Assembly: GCA_021202275.1 (NCBI GenBank)
Contig: JAJQDI010000009.1
Coordinates: 186,001 to 250,000, forward strand
DNA from: Bacteroides sp.
GTDB taxonomy: Bacteria > Bacteroidota > Bacteroidia > Bacteroidales > Bacteroidaceae
Reading direction: 5' to 3'
Length of the DNA: 64,000 nt
Below the pieces are notes generated by a model. It did no database searches. It saw nothing but the letters and a program-made list of their open reading frames with translations, and was not told where the DNA came from. Below are positions 37,366 to 46,521 of this stretch, piece by piece. Both the position numbers and the translations under genes were made by a program. Position 1 is the stretch's first letter. Every line of letters begins with the position of its first letter.

Positions 37366-38283
37366 ATGAAACAAATACCACTCCTACGCTACTCTTTCCG
37401 AAAACAATTGCTTTTCCTTCTCATGCTCCTGTACGTTGCTTTACCACTCCGCGCGCAATACTCCCTGCTCGAAGAGAAGATACAAGAAGTAACGAAGGGT
37501 AAACAGGCTACTGTTGGAGTAGCTGTTAAAATACCCGGTAGAGAAGCCATCACTGTCAACAATGAGATCAGGTATCCCACCATGAGTGTATTTAAATTTC
37601 ATCTGGCACTCGCTGTGATAGATCACCTGGAAAGAAATAACCTGTCTCCGGAGACGACACTGCACATACAAAAAACGGATTTTATGCACGATACATACAG
37701 CCCGTTACGAGACAAATACCCCGAAGCAAACATCACGCTGACCCTGAAAGAATTGCTCTACTACACCGTATCTCTGAGTGACAACAACACCTGTGATATT
37801 CTCTTCAAATACGTCGGAGGTACAGAAAAGGTCGACAGTTACATCCGTAGTCTGGGAATAGAGAATTTCTCTATTGGTGCCACGGAAAAAGAGATGCATA
37901 CCCATTTCCCCAGTCAGTATCTCAACTGGACTACTCCCGCGGCAGCAGCACAGTTGATGGAATTATTTCTTTCCGGAAGTCTCTTTACTCCACCTTATCA
38001 GGAACTGCTGTATACCCTCCTGACGGAAACACAGACGGGTCTGAACAAACTGAAAGCAGGACTTCCCGAAGATGTGATCCTGGGACATAAGACCGGTAGT
38101 GGATTCCGTACTCCGGAGGGAATAAGAGTAGCAGACAACGATCTGGGATTCGTCATCCTCCCCAACGGACGCTCCTACTGCATCGGAGTATTCGTAAAAG
38201 ATTCCAAAGAAGACGATGAAACCAATCCGGCCATCATCGCTGAGATCTCCCGGATCGTATACGAAACTTTAAAGGGAGAATGA
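37366..38283 (+). CDS. Class A beta-lactamase (subclass A2-like)
   Basis: A 305-residue serine beta-lactamase with a signal peptide ending near LPLRAQ (residue 31). Key motifs are S74-V-F-K77 (catalytic Ser and Lys), S136-D-N138 and K240-T-G. The protein resembles the CfxA/CepA/CblA group of Bacteroidetes cephalosporinases. The omega loop (HTHFPSQYLNWTTP) is unusual, and I cannot place the equivalent of Glu166 with certainty, so activity should be measured. It acts in the periplasm. It follows a Nim-like gene with a 12-bp gap and is probably in the same transcript. Confidence 0.9.
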   Translation: MKQIPLLRYSFRKQLLFLLMLLYVALPLRAQYSLLEEKIQEVTKGKQATVGVAVKIPGREAITVNNEIRYPTMSVFKFHLALAVIDHLERNNLSPETTLHIQKTDFMHDTYSPLRDKYPEANITLTLKELLYYTVSLSDNNTCDILFKYVGGTEKVDSYIRSLGIENFSIGATEKEMHTHFPSQYLNWTTPAAAAQLMELFLSGSLFTPPYQELLYTLLTETQTGLNKLKAGLPEDVILGHKTGSGFRTPEGIRVADNDLGFVILPNGRSYCIGVFVKDSKEDDETNPAIIAEISRIVYETLKGE

Positions 38284-38451
38284 CAGTAACCGGTCTACCT
38301 GTGGAGAGTGAGAGTGACCCGGAGCCACCCGCCCCGGTCTTTCTTTCGTGCAAGAAAAAGGAATTCGGTTTTTTGAATTTACTGCTCTGTACAGAAGACC
38401 ATAAGAGGCCAACTCACTATAGAGAAATGAAGGCACTTAAAAGTATTGCAA

Positions 38452-38532
38452 GCACGCCCGATTCTAACCCAGGGTCAGGTGAGGCGTAGAGTAACGAAGC
38501 AAGCCACTACCCTCGGTTAGGATCGATCGTGC
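38452..38532. ncRNA. Candidate structured RNA (long hairpin)
   Basis: Nested complementary blocks form a long imperfect hairpin: GCACG/CGTGC, CGAT/ATCG, CTAACC/GGTTAG and AGGGT/ACCCT, around a central region with GGC/GCC. On the minus strand a TACTTTTG -7 box (38532-38539) sits at its base, between it and the rnfA stop codon, which would start a transcript near 38525. On the plus strand the strings GTCAGG and AAGCA recall SRP RNA, but their spacing does not fit. The family is unassigned. Confidence 0.4.
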
Positions 38533-38547
38533 AAAAGTACTATTCTC

Positions 38548-39120
38548 CTATACCACTCCCGAGAATCCCATAAACGCCATAGCCAGCAACCCGGCCGTGA
38601 TCAGTGCAATGGGAGTGCCCTTCATCTTCTCAGGGATATCAGACAAAGCCATCTGCTCACGCAATCCGGCAAAGATCACCAGCGCCAGTCCGAAACCGAT
38701 CGCTGTAGAAAAGGCATATACCACCCCGGTCAGCAGGTTAAAATCTTTCTGGATCACCAGAATGGCTACTCCAAGGATAGTACAGTTGGTAGTGATAAGC
38801 GGCAGAAAAACACCCAGTGCCTGATACAGCGCAGGAGATACTTTTTTGAGTACGATCTCTACCATCTGCACCAGAGAAGCAATCACCAGGATAAAAGTAA
38901 TCGTCTGCAAATATCCCAACCCCAGACTATCCAGCACATATCTCTGCAAGAGGAACGTGACGATGGTAGCTATTGTCAGAACAAACGCCACCGCCGCACT
39001 CATACCCATTGCCGTATCGATCTTTTTGGATACCCCCAGAAAAGGACAGATCCCCAGGAATTGTGACAACACAATGTTGTTCACAAAAATCGCCGAGATA
39101 AATATGATAATATATTCCAT
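38548..39120 (-). CDS. rnfA: Rnf complex subunit RnfA
   Basis: A 190-residue integral membrane subunit (six helices) of the Rnf ion-translocating ferredoxin:NAD+ oxidoreductase in the inner membrane. The start MEYIIIFISAIFVNNIVLSQFLGICPFLGVSKK is typical, with the Cys in GICPFLG that ligands the membrane [2Fe-2S] cluster with RnfE. The second half has the mirrored TTNCTILGVA motif. It is the last gene of the rnfBCDGEA operon and follows rnfE with a 23-bp gap. A candidate structured element lies just downstream. Confidence 0.96.
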   Translation of the reverse strand: MEYIIIFISAIFVNNIVLSQFLGICPFLGVSKKIDTAMGMSAAVAFVLTIATIVTFLLQRYVLDSLGLGYLQTITFILVIASLVQMVEIVLKKVSPALYQALGVFLPLITTNCTILGVAILVIQKDFNLLTGVVYAFSTAIGFGLALVIFAGLREQMALSDIPEKMKGTPIALITAGLLAMAFMGFSGVV

Positions 39121-39143
39121 ATACTAATGTTATTTTTGAATGG

Positions 39144-39728
39144 TTATGATTTCTTGAGCGTGTTGATCAGAGCGATCAGATAGCCCAACGCGATAAACGC
39201 GCCGGGTGCCAGTACGAATGCCAGCATACCGTACTCTTCCGGGAACAGGGTCAGAGAAAAAAGTTTTCCCGTTCCCAGAAATTCACGGACACCCCCCAGC
39301 AAAGTCAGCGCAAACGTAAATCCCAGACCCATCCCGATACCATCGAGCATAGAAAGGAAAGGATTTTTCTTGGCGGCAAAAGCCTCCGCGCGCCCCAACA
39401 CGATACAGTTTACCACGATCAGCGGGATGAAAAGTCCCAGTGTCTTATACAGATCGGGAACATAGGCCTGCATGATCATCTGCAACAACGTCACGAACGA
39501 CGCGATAATGACAATAAATGCCGGAATACGCACCTTATCAGGGATCAGATTCTTGATGAAAGAGATCACGACATTGGAACAAAGAAGAACAAACAGGGTA
39601 GCCAGCCCCATTCCCATTCCGTTAATGGCCGAAGAAGTGGTTCCCAGTGTAGGACACATCCCCAGCAACAGTACAAATACGGGATTTTCTTTCAATATCC
39701 CATTGGTCAATACTTTCAGATTATTCAT
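39144..39728 (-). CDS. rnfE: Rnf complex subunit RnfE
   Basis: A 194-residue six-helix membrane protein, paralogous to RnfA and forming with it the membrane core of the Rnf complex. Motifs are NPVFVLLLGMCPTLGTTSSAINGMGMG and VVNCIVLGRAEAFAAKKNPFLSMLDG, with the conserved Cys in each half that share the [2Fe-2S] cluster. It lies 17 bp after rnfG and 23 bp before rnfA in one operon. The length is normal for the family. Confidence 0.96.
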   Translation of the reverse strand: MNNLKVLTNGILKENPVFVLLLGMCPTLGTTSSAINGMGMGLATLFVLLCSNVVISFIKNLIPDKVRIPAFIVIIASFVTLLQMIMQAYVPDLYKTLGLFIPLIVVNCIVLGRAEAFAAKKNPFLSMLDGIGMGLGFTFALTLLGGVREFLGTGKLFSLTLFPEEYGMLAFVLAPGAFIALGYLIALINTLKKS

Positions 39729-39745
39729 GGTTCATTCCTCCTGTT

Positions 39746-40480
39746 TCATTGTTTATTCTCTTTCTGTTCCCCTTCGCCGGATGCGCCTGCCTTTCCACTG
39801 GCAGCGGAAGCAGCGTCGGCCTCCCCGGCCACGTGTCCGGTGGCACCGGAGTCCGCATCGGTAGCCTGCCAGGTAGCACCTGACACAGTATTCACTTCTC
39901 CTCCGCTATAGGCAGCATACGCCGCGTTCACCGCACTGAGGAACGCGCGTGAAGTGATGGTAGAAGCTGTGATGGCATCGATATCTCCTCCGTCTTTGGA
40001 TACACTCAACGCACCTTTACCCGGACTGCGCCCGCGGATATCACGGGTAGCACCCTCTTTGAACCAGGTATCGGCTTTCGAACCTAATCCCGGTGTTTCG
40101 GAATGTGCCAGCAGAGAATAATCGTAAATATCTCCCTTCGCATCGAAGCCAACCAAGACCTTCAAATCTCCGCTGAATCCCAGTTGAGTAGCTTCAACGG
40201 CAGTACCTACCAGTTGTCCCCCCTTACGGGCAGGATAGATGATATAATCGATCACCTTCTTCCCGTTCTTCTCGGAGAAGATCGTATCACTCTCCGCTAC
40301 CGGATTGTTGTCAAACTCAGGGACCACACTGCTCAGGGCCTGATTGAGCTGGGCCATATTGGCCTCGGCAATGGGACCGGCAGTGAGTTCATTCATATAA
40401 GCCAGCAACGCTACGGAGATCACTGTGACCCCGGTAAGCACCAGCAACATATTTATCAAGGACGATTCTAACTTTTTCAT
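39746..40480 (-). CDS. rnfG: Rnf complex subunit RnfG
   Basis: A 244-residue membrane-anchored flavoprotein of the Rnf complex. One N-terminal helix (MLLVLTGVTVISVALLAYMNELT) anchors an FMN-binding domain outside the cytoplasm. FMN is attached covalently to a Thr in the motif visible here as DAITASTITSRAFLSAV. The C-terminal tail is unusually rich in Ala, Gly, Ser and Glu (DADSGATGHVAGEADAASAA), an extension that the minimal RnfG lacks. It overlaps the rnfD stop by four bases, indicating translational coupling. Confidence 0.94.
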   Translation of the reverse strand: MKKLESSLINMLLVLTGVTVISVALLAYMNELTAGPIAEANMAQLNQALSSVVPEFDNNPVAESDTIFSEKNGKKVIDYIIYPARKGGQLVGTAVEATQLGFSGDLKVLVGFDAKGDIYDYSLLAHSETPGLGSKADTWFKEGATRDIRGRSPGKGALSVSKDGGDIDAITASTITSRAFLSAVNAAYAAYSGGEVNTVSGATWQATDADSGATGHVAGEADAASAASGKAGASGEGEQKENKQ

Positions 40481-41469
40481 TTCTTCTTCGCTACCTCCCC
40501 AAAGCGTTTTGGTTTAAAATAGGTATTGATCAACGGAGTGAACGCGTTCATGATCAGGATGGCAAAAGACATTCCCTCCGGATAGGCCCCGAACAGACGG
40601 ATCACCATCGTGAGCAGACCGATCGCTACCCCGTAGACGATCATTCCTTTTTTACTCATGGGCGAAGTCACATAGTCAGTTGCCATAAAGATGGCTCCCA
40701 GCATCAGCCCTCCTGTGATCAGATGATACACCGGCGATACATATACAGTGGGATCTGCCAGGTGTATGATCCCGGCAAACACAAATACCGTCGCCAGGAT
40801 AGAGACCGGAATGTGCCAGGTGATGATCTTCTTCCAGAGCATATAGGCCAGCCCCAGCAGCAACGCCACCGCGCTCACCTCTCCCAGCGAACCGGCTTTG
40901 CTCCCCAGGAACAATCCCCAGGTACTGAACTGATCCATCGCCTCTACAGGCACGCCATATTTCAGGCTCTTTATCACCGCCAGCGGAGTAGCTCCGGTGG
41001 CAGCGTCTGTATAAGCAGTCAGCTGCCCCACTACCGGCCAGGTGGTCATCTGCGCCGGGAACGAAAGCAACAGGAACACACGTCCCGCCAGGGCAGGATT
41101 GAGCAGGTTGTTTCCCAACCCTCCAAAAGACATCTTCGACACACCGATGGCGAACAGTGCTCCCAGAATGATGATCCAGACCGGCAGGTTGGAAGGCAGG
41201 TTGAAAGCCAGCAGCACCCCGGTGATGGCAGCCGAGCCATCCATCAGGGTAGTAGTCTCGCGTTTGAACAGGTACTTCACAATGGCCCATTCGAAAAAGA
41301 GACAAGCGGCCACGGAAACACCTGTCACGATGAGCGCGCCCAGCCCGAAAAAATACAGCGACGCAAGCAGCGCCGGCACCAGGGCGATCAGTACCCCGTA
41401 CATGTTTTTTTGTATGCTGTCTCCACTGTGTACGTGCGGAGAGAGTGACATGATTAATTTATTTTCCAT
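40477..41469 (-). CDS. rnfD: Rnf complex subunit RnfD
   Basis: A 330-residue polytopic membrane flavoprotein of the Rnf complex, related to NqrB. It carries covalent FMN at the Thr of the motif seen as AATGATPLAVIKSL. Conserved segments include PHVHSGDSIQKNMYGVLIALVPA near the start, GGLGNNLLNPALAGRVFLLLSFP, and ATDYVTSPMSKKGMIVYGV. It is thought to form the ion-translocating path. It lies 6 bp after rnfC and overlaps rnfG by four bases. Confidence 0.96.
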   Translation of the reverse strand: MENKLIMSLSPHVHSGDSIQKNMYGVLIALVPALLASLYFFGLGALIVTGVSVAACLFFEWAIVKYLFKRETTTLMDGSAAITGVLLAFNLPSNLPVWIIILGALFAIGVSKMSFGGLGNNLLNPALAGRVFLLLSFPAQMTTWPVVGQLTAYTDAATGATPLAVIKSLKYGVPVEAMDQFSTWGLFLGSKAGSLGEVSAVALLLGLAYMLWKKIITWHIPVSILATVFVFAGIIHLADPTVYVSPVYHLITGGLMLGAIFMATDYVTSPMSKKGMIVYGVAIGLLTMVIRLFGAYPEGMSFAILIMNAFTPLINTYFKPKRFGEVAKKK

Positions 41470-41475
41470 GTTTCC

Positions 41476-42813
41476 TTATTTTTTAGCTTGTCGTGCACGG
41501 ATCATCGCTCCCACTCGGGCCTTACCCAGCCGACAGAAGTCGAGCAACGGCAACGTGGCCGGACAGGTAAACTGACAAGAGCCACACTCTATGCAATCCA
41601 TGATCCTCTCTGTTTCCATTCGTTCGAACTCAGCGTTGCGGGCAAGTGCCGAAAGCAGATAAGGCTCCAGTCCCATCGGACAGACCCCTACACATTTGGC
41701 ACAACGGATACACCGTTTGGCCTCGGCGCGTCTGGCTTCGTCTTTCCGCATGATCAGGATACCCGAACTTCCCTTCGCTGTGGGAATATCAATGCTGGTC
41801 AGCGCTTTCCCCATCATAGGTCCGCCGCCGATCACCTTTCCGGTATCTTTGGGCAATCCTCCGCAGGCATCTACCAACTGCTTCATAGGGGTACCGATAC
41901 GTGCCATGAAGTTGGAGGGTTTCTCTACGGATTTCCCGGTCACCGTGATCACGCGTTCGATCAGAGGTTTGTTTTTCTGAACGGCCTGATACACCGCGAA
42001 GGCGGTACCTACGTTCTGCACAACAGCCCCTGCGGAGATAGGAAGCGCGCCGCTGGCTACCTGCCGACCGATCACCGCGTCAATCAACTGTTTCTCTCCT
42101 CCCTGCGGATATTGTACCTTCAAAGGTACAACTTCTACTCCGGCATAACTGGCAGCTACCTTTTTCATGAGTTCGATCGCATCCGGTTTGTTGTTCTCTA
42201 TACCGATAAAAGCCTTGTTCACTTTCACAGCCTTCATCAGGATGGAAACTCCCACCAGGATCTCTTCCGCGTGTTCCAGCATCAGCTGATGGTCGGCAGT
42301 CAGATAAGGCTCACACTCCACCGCGTTGATGATCACACATTCCGCTTTGAAAGAGGGGGGCGGGGTCAGTTTGACGTGTGTCGGGAAACAAGCTCCTCCC
42401 AACCCTACAATACCTGCGTCCGAGATCTTTTTGATGATCTGTTCCGGGGTCAGGTTGCACTCTCTCACTAATTTGTCGCTACGATCTATGCTGTCTTCCC
42501 ATTCATCGCCCTCCACATCGATAAAGACCGCCGGGCGGGCATATCCGCTCGCATCTACGATCGAATCGACCTTCGTCACCTTACCGCTGACGGAAGAGTG
42601 AACAGGAGCCGACACAAACCCATTCGGATCGGCGATCCGGGTACCTACCTTCACCAGATCTCCTTTGGCCACGATGGCCTGGGCAGGAGCTCCGATGTGC
42701 TGTCCGAGCAGGATCACGGCCTTACCGGGAACAGCTGCCTGGATAATGGGTTGATGTGCCGACAATTTATTTTCGTGCGGATGGACTCCGCCGAGTGAAA
42801 ATGTCTTCAACAT
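41476..42813 (-). CDS. rnfC: Rnf complex subunit RnfC
   Basis: A 445-residue cytoplasm-facing subunit of the Rnf complex that binds NAD(H) and FMN and carries two [4Fe-4S] clusters. The N-terminus TFSLGGVHPHENK and the SLBB-like KVIGGGPMMGKAL are typical. The nucleotide-binding region includes GLGGACFPTHVK and INAVECEPYLTADH. The ferredoxin motifs are CIRCAKCVGVCP and CIECGSCQFTCP. It follows rnfB with a 36-bp gap. The length is the short form without the repetitive C-terminal tail of enterobacterial RnfC. Confidence 0.96.
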   Translation of the reverse strand: MLKTFSLGGVHPHENKLSAHQPIIQAAVPGKAVILLGQHIGAPAQAIVAKGDLVKVGTRIADPNGFVSAPVHSSVSGKVTKVDSIVDASGYARPAVFIDVEGDEWEDSIDRSDKLVRECNLTPEQIIKKISDAGIVGLGGACFPTHVKLTPPPSFKAECVIINAVECEPYLTADHQLMLEHAEEILVGVSILMKAVKVNKAFIGIENNKPDAIELMKKVAASYAGVEVVPLKVQYPQGGEKQLIDAVIGRQVASGALPISAGAVVQNVGTAFAVYQAVQKNKPLIERVITVTGKSVEKPSNFMARIGTPMKQLVDACGGLPKDTGKVIGGGPMMGKALTSIDIPTAKGSSGILIMRKDEARRAEAKRCIRCAKCVGVCPMGLEPYLLSALARNAEFERMETERIMDCIECGSCQFTCPATLPLLDFCRLGKARVGAMIRARQAKK

Positions 42814-42849
42814 ACAAATTTTGTATTTAGTTGTTTATGATTCATTCAT

Positions 42850-43713
42850 TTACGCGTTCGCGGCCGCGGGTGCGCTCACCTCTTCTTTCGGCTTGCGGGG
42901 TGGGAAATTCACCTCGATAATGGTATGCTGAGGACATACTTCCACGCATTTCCGGCACAACTTACACTTATCATAGTCGATATATGCCAGGTTATTCGCT
43001 AAAGTGATCGCTTCGAACGGACAGGTTTTCACACACTTGCCACAACCGATGCATCCTACCGAACAGGCTTTGCGCGTCACCGCGCCTTTGTCCTTATTGA
43101 CACAGGATACATACACCCTGCGCGATTTTTTACCCTTCGGACGCAATTGATTGATGTCTCTCGGACAAGCCGTTACACAGGCTCCGCACGCTGTACATTT
43201 ATCCTCCGTCACCTCCGGCAATCCCGTTCCGGGATTCATGTGGATGGCATCGAAGTTACATGCCAGTACACAGTCCCCACATCCCAGACAGCCATAGCTA
43301 CAGGCTGTCTCTCCGCCATACAACGCATGCTCTATCGCACAGCTACGCGCACCGTCGTACAGATTGGTACGCGGACGGTTGGCACAACTCCCGTTACACC
43401 TCACTACCGCCACCATAGGTTCTGCCGTACCGGCCACCAATCCCAGAATAGAAGCTACCTGATCCATCGTCTCCTGACCTCCTACCGGGCAGAACTTGCC
43501 ATCCAGAGAAGGAGCATTGACACAGGCTTCGGCAAAACCGGCACATCCGGGATAACCACATCCCCCGCAGTTGGCCTGAGGAAGTACCTCATTCACCAGC
43601 GCGATACGAGGATCTTCGTACACGGCAAATTTCCGGGAAGCTCCGTACAGCACCAGAGCCAGTACCAGCGCGATGGCACCCAATGAAATGACCGCAATCA
43701 GAATCAAATTCAT
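42850..43713 (-). CDS. rnfB: Rnf complex subunit RnfB
   Basis: A 287-residue iron-sulfur subunit and likely electron entry point from ferredoxin. An N-terminal membrane helix is followed by NCGGCGYPGCAGFAEA (the first [4Fe-4S] site) and several ferredoxin motifs: CLGCGDCVLAC, CTACGACVTACP, CIGCGKCVKTCP and CKLCRKCVEVCP. It is the first rnf gene of the operon, only 3 bp after rseC. The C-terminal tail is Ala-rich. All Cys ligands appear intact. Confidence 0.96.
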   Translation of the reverse strand: MNLILIAVISLGAIALVLALVLYGASRKFAVYEDPRIALVNEVLPQANCGGCGYPGCAGFAEACVNAPSLDGKFCPVGGQETMDQVASILGLVAGTAEPMVAVVRCNGSCANRPRTNLYDGARSCAIEHALYGGETACSYGCLGCGDCVLACNFDAIHMNPGTGLPEVTEDKCTACGACVTACPRDINQLRPKGKKSRRVYVSCVNKDKGAVTRKACSVGCIGCGKCVKTCPFEAITLANNLAYIDYDKCKLCRKCVEVCPQHTIIEVNFPPRKPKEEVSAPAAANA

Positions 43714-43716
43714 AAG

Positions 43717-44142
43717 TTAGTTATTTTTTATAGATTTAATTGTAAATGATAATTTCCGTTTCAGCCGTGCTTTGTTCATCCATAAGACCAGGTAGTAGCC
43801 TGTCAGCAATGTCAGTGATCCCAGAGAAACCAGCAGTTCATCCTCCCATACAGACATAAAGATAAAGAGAGAGATCACAAGTACCAGAAAAGGCAATACG
43901 AAAGCAAGCCAGACCGCCTTCATACCGACAGACATCTCACCTACGATCATCACCTCATCGCCGATACGATACATACCGGAATGATCCTCTATTTCTATGA
44001 TTTTCTCTTTACTTTCAGCAGAAGAACAATGGGCTTTGGCACTGCAACCCGAACAGGCCGATGTCTGTACAATACGTACCTGTATCTGCGTGCCCTGTAT
44101 GTTTTCCACAATACCTTGATGCTGTATCGTTTTATTCGCCAT
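43717..44142 (-). CDS. rseC: RseC/SoxR-reducing system family protein
   Basis: A 141-residue membrane protein of the RseC/MucC positive-regulator family. An N-terminal soluble part contains a Cys-rich motif (TSACSGCSAKAHC) that may bind iron-sulfur or respond to redox. Two membrane helices follow (AVWLAFVLPFLVLVISLFIFM and LLVSLGSLTLLTGYYLVLW). In several bacteria it is encoded with rnf or rsx genes and helps reduce SoxR or tune the complex. Here it leads the rnf operon, with the -7 box at 44171-44178 just upstream. Confidence 0.92.
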   Translation of the reverse strand: MANKTIQHQGIVENIQGTQIQVRIVQTSACSGCSAKAHCSSAESKEKIIEIEDHSGMYRIGDEVMIVGEMSVGMKAVWLAFVLPFLVLVISLFIFMSVWEDELLVSLGSLTLLTGYYLVLWMNKARLKRKLSFTIKSIKNN

Positions 44143-44170
44143 TTTGCAAAGTGAACATTACAAATCAGGG

Positions 44171-44178
44171 CAAATTTA
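44171..44178 (-). promoter_or_regulatory. -7 box of the rseC-rnf operon
   Basis: Minus-strand TAAATTTG matches TAnnTTTG, 28 bases before the rseC ATG at 44142. It is probably the promoter for all seven genes. Confidence 0.6.
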
Positions 44179-44618
44179 AGCATTATTTGTGAACTACGAA
44201 GCGTTCAGGTGTTTTTTATATGTAAGAAATTGACCTTTTTTACGGATAGATGGGAGAATTATTGTTCAACTCCCAAAAAGCGGTGCAGAAGCACCCTGAA
44301 CAAAGTTTAGTCAGATCCTGCTTTTCATTATAAATTGCTGAAATACATAAAATATTTCCTTGCTTTTAACAGAATTAAGAAGAAAAGAATAACGATTTGA
44401 TAATTTCCGGTGTTTCACCGCAAAAAGGGTATCCGGAAACAGCCTACAAAAAAAACAGCAGAGTCTCCCCTGTCGAGTCCCAGACAGCCAGTCAGGCAGG
44501 TAAAAACACAGTAGATCCTGATCTCTTTAAAAAAGTATCGTTCATCCGATATACAGCACGTCAGAACAAAAAGAATCGGCAGTCTGATCTTTCCGGGACA
44601 TATGTTCCCAAACAAACT
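44179..44618. other. Intergenic region, no gene supported
   Basis: About 440 bases between the rseC promoter and the hairpin after DUF3078. The DNA is AT-rich and no frame resembles a gene. Confidence 0.5.
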
Positions 44619-44652
44619 GTCCCGGCAGTGGATCCTACTCACCTGCCGGGAC
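44619..44652 (-). terminator. Hairpin terminator after the DUF3078 gene
   Basis: GTCCCGGCAG and CTGCCGGGAC form perfect 10-bp arms with a 14-base loop; on the minus strand AGTTTGTTT follows. It lies 63 bases beyond the DUF3078 stop codon. Confidence 0.65.
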
Positions 44653-44714
44653 AACACTCCATTATTTTATACCATCTCAATCGTACATCGTACATCAGTA
44701 AATCGTAAATCTCT

Positions 44715-46154
44715 TCACCATTTATAATTGAGACCAAAACTAAGCAACTCCTTCAACTGGAAGTAGCTTTTATCCTCAACACGCGCAACACCATCATCGT
44801 AACGGGCATGTATAAATAGTTTGGTAGAGAGATAGCGGTTCAATACAAAGTTAAACGTATTCTCCCATTCGGCTTCTACCTTCTTGTAGCTGGTGAAATA
44901 ATAGAAACGGGTATCATAGGAAACAGAAGAAGTGATCTTCCAGGAAAGAGTTGTCTGTAATTTCGAACCGATATCATGCAACGTCTTTTTTTCCTCGTCG
45001 ATACCATAGTTGGTCACATCAATATTCCCATTGCTCACGTAACGGAGGTTGTAGGCCAACGGTGAGATAAAAACAGACAGATTGAATTTCTTCTTATTCA
45101 GTTTGTAGTCCATACCGACACTGAATATCAGATTGGCCGGAGACATGAAAGAAGAGACCAATATATATTCATCCCCGTCCTGTTTGTAATTCTTGGCAAA
45201 CTGCGTATTGAACTCACCGGAAACAGTATAGTACCAATTGGAAGCAGCCTGTATACCCAGTTTACTATACAGACGCACCAGGTCTGTATTGATCAGGTAA
45301 TTGCGTTGTTCGTCCGAAGGCAATGTCTGGAATCCCAAACGGGCTTCGAACAGATTTTCCCACTGCGCTTTCTTCTTATCGTTGTAATTGGCATATACCT
45401 GCAAATTGCCCAGCATACTGTTGGAGCTTTGTCCCCCCTTATACCAATTGCTGGAAATATAGCTCTGGGTCAGCTGCAACGAACTGCTTCCGCCTGTCAC
45501 CCACCAGTTGGGTTTATGGATCACCAGTTCGGTCTCCAGCACATCCTCTTCCGGTTTCTCCTCTATCCGCACCAGGTCGAGCAACGATTTCCGGGGTTTT
45601 GTACCTAACTCCAGATCTCTCCGGAACGCCCGTCTGTCGCGGATCTGTCTTTCCGTAGTCACCACACGTTCGGGCTGATTCAGATAGACCGCCATCAATG
45701 CCCTGTCTACCACAGGACCCGTCCTTTCCAACTTCGTGAATTTCAATTTGTCAAAAGGGAGGAATGTATCGTTCCATACAGGAACCGTGTCTGGCTGTTC
45801 AGGCTTCCAGTTCGTTTGAGATACCCGGGCAATCGGTGAATAAAAATAGGCTATGGGCACAAACAACTTGTAATACGAAGCATCCGTAGCAATGTACCGT
45901 TCGGGTACAGTCGGATCATTCAGATAATCCAGCTCCGCCACATACCTGTTATATAGGTAAGAGACAGTGTCTATCCGACCGGTCTCAGGATTGAGTTTCA
46001 ACATCAGATACTGCTGTAAGGTGGTTGATAGCGTATCTGCTTTTACTCTGGCCATCACTGAAGATATTTCCCGAGGAAGAACCACCTGTTGTGCCTGTGT
46101 AGCTAAATTAAAAACAATTGCAAATATAAGCGCTAAAATGTAACTGTTTTTCAT
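44715..46154 (-). CDS. DUF3078 outer-membrane-like protein
   Basis: A 479-residue protein starting at the ATG at 46154, with a signal peptide (ILALIFAIVFNLATQAQQ). The C-terminal half is a beta-rich domain matching DUF3078: WWVTGGSSSLQLTQSYISSNWYKGGQSS, AQWENLFEARLGFQTL, NLIFSVGMDYKLNKKKFNLSVFISPLAYNLRYV, ending FGLNYKW. Alternating strands and the terminal aromatic residue suggest an outer-membrane beta-barrel. The N-terminal third is variable. The function is unknown. It has its own -7 box at 46177-46184 and a hairpin downstream. Confidence 0.88.
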   Translation of the reverse strand: MKNSYILALIFAIVFNLATQAQQVVLPREISSVMARVKADTLSTTLQQYLMLKLNPETGRIDTVSYLYNRYVAELDYLNDPTVPERYIATDASYYKLFVPIAYFYSPIARVSQTNWKPEQPDTVPVWNDTFLPFDKLKFTKLERTGPVVDRALMAVYLNQPERVVTTERQIRDRRAFRRDLELGTKPRKSLLDLVRIEEKPEEDVLETELVIHKPNWWVTGGSSSLQLTQSYISSNWYKGGQSSNSMLGNLQVYANYNDKKKAQWENLFEARLGFQTLPSDEQRNYLINTDLVRLYSKLGIQAASNWYYTVSGEFNTQFAKNYKQDGDEYILVSSFMSPANLIFSVGMDYKLNKKKFNLSVFISPLAYNLRYVSNGNIDVTNYGIDEEKKTLHDIGSKLQTTLSWKITSSVSYDTRFYYFTSYKKVEAEWENTFNFVLNRYLSTKLFIHARYDDGVARVEDKSYFQLKELLSFGLNYKW

Positions 46155-46176
46155 TTTCACTTAAAGATTTTTAGTA

Positions 46177-46184
46177 CAAAAATA
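46177..46184 (-). promoter_or_regulatory. -7 box of the DUF3078 gene
   Basis: Minus-strand TATTTTTG matches TAnnTTTG, 22 bases before the ATG at 46154. Confidence 0.55.
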
Positions 46185-46387
46185 AACCAATTTGTTTAAA
46201 AGTCATAGCTTTTACTGTAAAAAGAGCAGGGAGTCAGTCAGCTACCTTTACAATCTGCATTTTTTATACCAGACAATGAATTTACAGTCAGTATACAGGA
46301 AGAAAAAAAGCATCCGTTCCTTTTTGACAAAAAGAAAAAAGATTAAGGAAAGAAAAGAAATGATTTACAATGTACGGACTTACCATA

Positions 46388-46443
46388 TACGACTATTCCC
46401 TGCGGTCATACCCCTTATCTGATACGTAACACTGAGAAACATT
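46388..46443 (-). repeat. GGTCATGACC-type dispersed repeat, copy c
   Basis: Read on the minus strand this gives CTCAGTGTTACGTATCAGATAAGGGGTATGACCGCAGGGAATAGTCG in pieces matching copies at 50845-50903 and 50936-50975 on the plus strand. Confidence 0.6.
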
Positions 46444-46476
46444 GAAAATACAAACAGATTCACGTTATCATCCACT

Positions 46477-46505
46477 TGTAGAGACGCACGGCGTGCGTCT
46501 CCGCG
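46477..46505 (+). repeat. REP-like hairpin repeat, copy 3
   Basis: The same near-palindromic GAGACGCACGG...CGTGCGTCTC element as at 32989-33017. It sits 16 bases before MITE copy 1, with the same flanks as at 52225-52253. Confidence 0.8.
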
Positions 46506-46521
46506 GTGTACATATTTTTTC

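Noticed and set aside
38452..38532. SRP (4.5S) RNA
   Set aside because: GTCAGG and AAGCA are present, but the apical stem between them does not fold as in SRP RNA. It was kept only as an unassigned candidate.
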